Assembly (NCBI GenBank): GCA_900315345.1 | Contig: OMYP01000019.1 | Location: 1 to 32,466 of the forward strand | Length of the DNA stretch: 32,466 nt | Reading direction: 5' to 3' | Source: an uncultured Selenomonadales bacterium | GTDB lineage: Bacteria > Bacillota > Negativicutes > Acidaminococcales > Acidaminococcaceae | Part shown: positions 32,247-32,466 of the stretch, piece after piece | Layout: each line of letters opens with the position of its first letter | Position numbering within the stretch: the first letter of the stretch is position 1 | Position numbers and translations under genes: made by a program | Notes under the pieces: model-generated | The model's database searches: none | Told to the model about the DNA's origin: nothing | What the model saw: the letters and a program-made list of their open reading frames with translations, nothing else

Positions 32247-32281
32247 ATTAGTTTGCGGTAATATACAGGGATTATTCAGTT

Positions 32282-32466
32282 AAATTGAAGTTTGTGTGTG
32301 CCTAAAATTATGCGGCATGGAAAAGGCGTGAGCAAACCGTCGGAGGCGATTGCGTCATTCCATGAGGTGAAATTCGCCGTCGTGGCGAGACTGTTACGAT
32401 AAAAGTTCAAGAAGCAAGCCCGCAGGGCGAAGCTGATTGAAAACTTTTATCTATATGCAGTGCGCC
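32282..32466. repeat. Right-end non-coding region with stacked inverted repeats
   Basis: No coding frame is supported. Stems seen are CATGGAA (32316-32322) / TTCCATG (32358-32364), TCGCC (32374-32378) / GGCGA (32384-32388), and a long hairpin GATAAAAGTTCAA (32398-32410) / TTGAAAACTTTTATC (32437-32451) with an inner GCCC-GCA-GGGC. This suggests a structured RNA or a repetitive extragenic element, cut by the window end. The AAATTGAAGTTTGTG repeat starts at 32282. Confidence 0.5.

Noticed and set aside
1..32466. CRISPR array, tRNA, rRNA, insertion sequence or prophage
   Set aside because: No regularly spaced repeats, cloverleaf, rRNA motifs, transposase or phage genes were found. The Xer recombinase looks chromosomal.

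Overview
The window looks like chromosomal DNA from an anaerobic Firmicute with a diderm-type gene content, most likely a Negativicute of the Acidaminococcus/Phascolarctobacterium kind. This is an inference from gene order (miaB-mutS-mutL-methyltransferase-miaA-hfq), a compact SufC/SufB-like pair, a single-chain clostridial-type PurL, a cobamide nucleotide-loop cluster, moderate GC and strong GGAGG ribosome-binding sites. No rRNA, tRNA, CRISPR array, transposase or prophage gene was seen.

Layout. 1-4.6 kb: a minus-strand exported protein with a His/Gly/Pro-rich tail, two plus-strand metallophosphatases of different families, then convergent uppP. 4.8-14.6 kb: a long plus-strand run of a minimal Fe-S assembly pair (SufC-like ATPase plus short SufB/D-like scaffold), miaB, mutS, mutL, an RsmJ-like methyltransferase and miaA. 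The Fe-S pair lies directly before the Fe-S enzyme MiaB, and MiaA and MiaB serve the same tRNA A37 modification. 14.6-20 kb: hfq from its own predicted promoter, xerD, an unknown membrane-anchored protein, a class III aminotransferase, an SRPBCC protein, htpX and ndk. 20.1-25.2 kb: corrinoid adenosyltransferase and, behind its own promoter and a structured leader, cobU, a CobT homologue, cobS, a second shorter CobT homologue and cobC. This cluster can adenosylate a corrinoid and attach the nucleotide loop. 25.5-28.3 kb: a small zinc-ribbon protein, a DUF2156-type protein and an Eis-like GNAT acetyltransferase. 28.4-32.2 kb: a complete single-chain purL. The last 280 bases are non-coding and rich in inverted repeats.

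The most unusual part is the cobamide cluster. It has two CobT-family genes that have lost different motifs. This pattern suggests a heteromeric phosphoribosyltransferase like ArsAB, which activates phenolic lower ligands in Sporomusa. The two genes are separated by cobS and by a 165-bp near-perfect palindrome. The cluster's leader can fold into a hairpin whose loop can pair with bases just before the ribosome-binding site. Other signals are a perfect 19-bp palindrome inside the htpX promoter, a probable ATT start codon, and a non-coding right end with a terminator that favours the minus strand. All functional calls rest on recognised motifs and family knowledge; no database search was possible.
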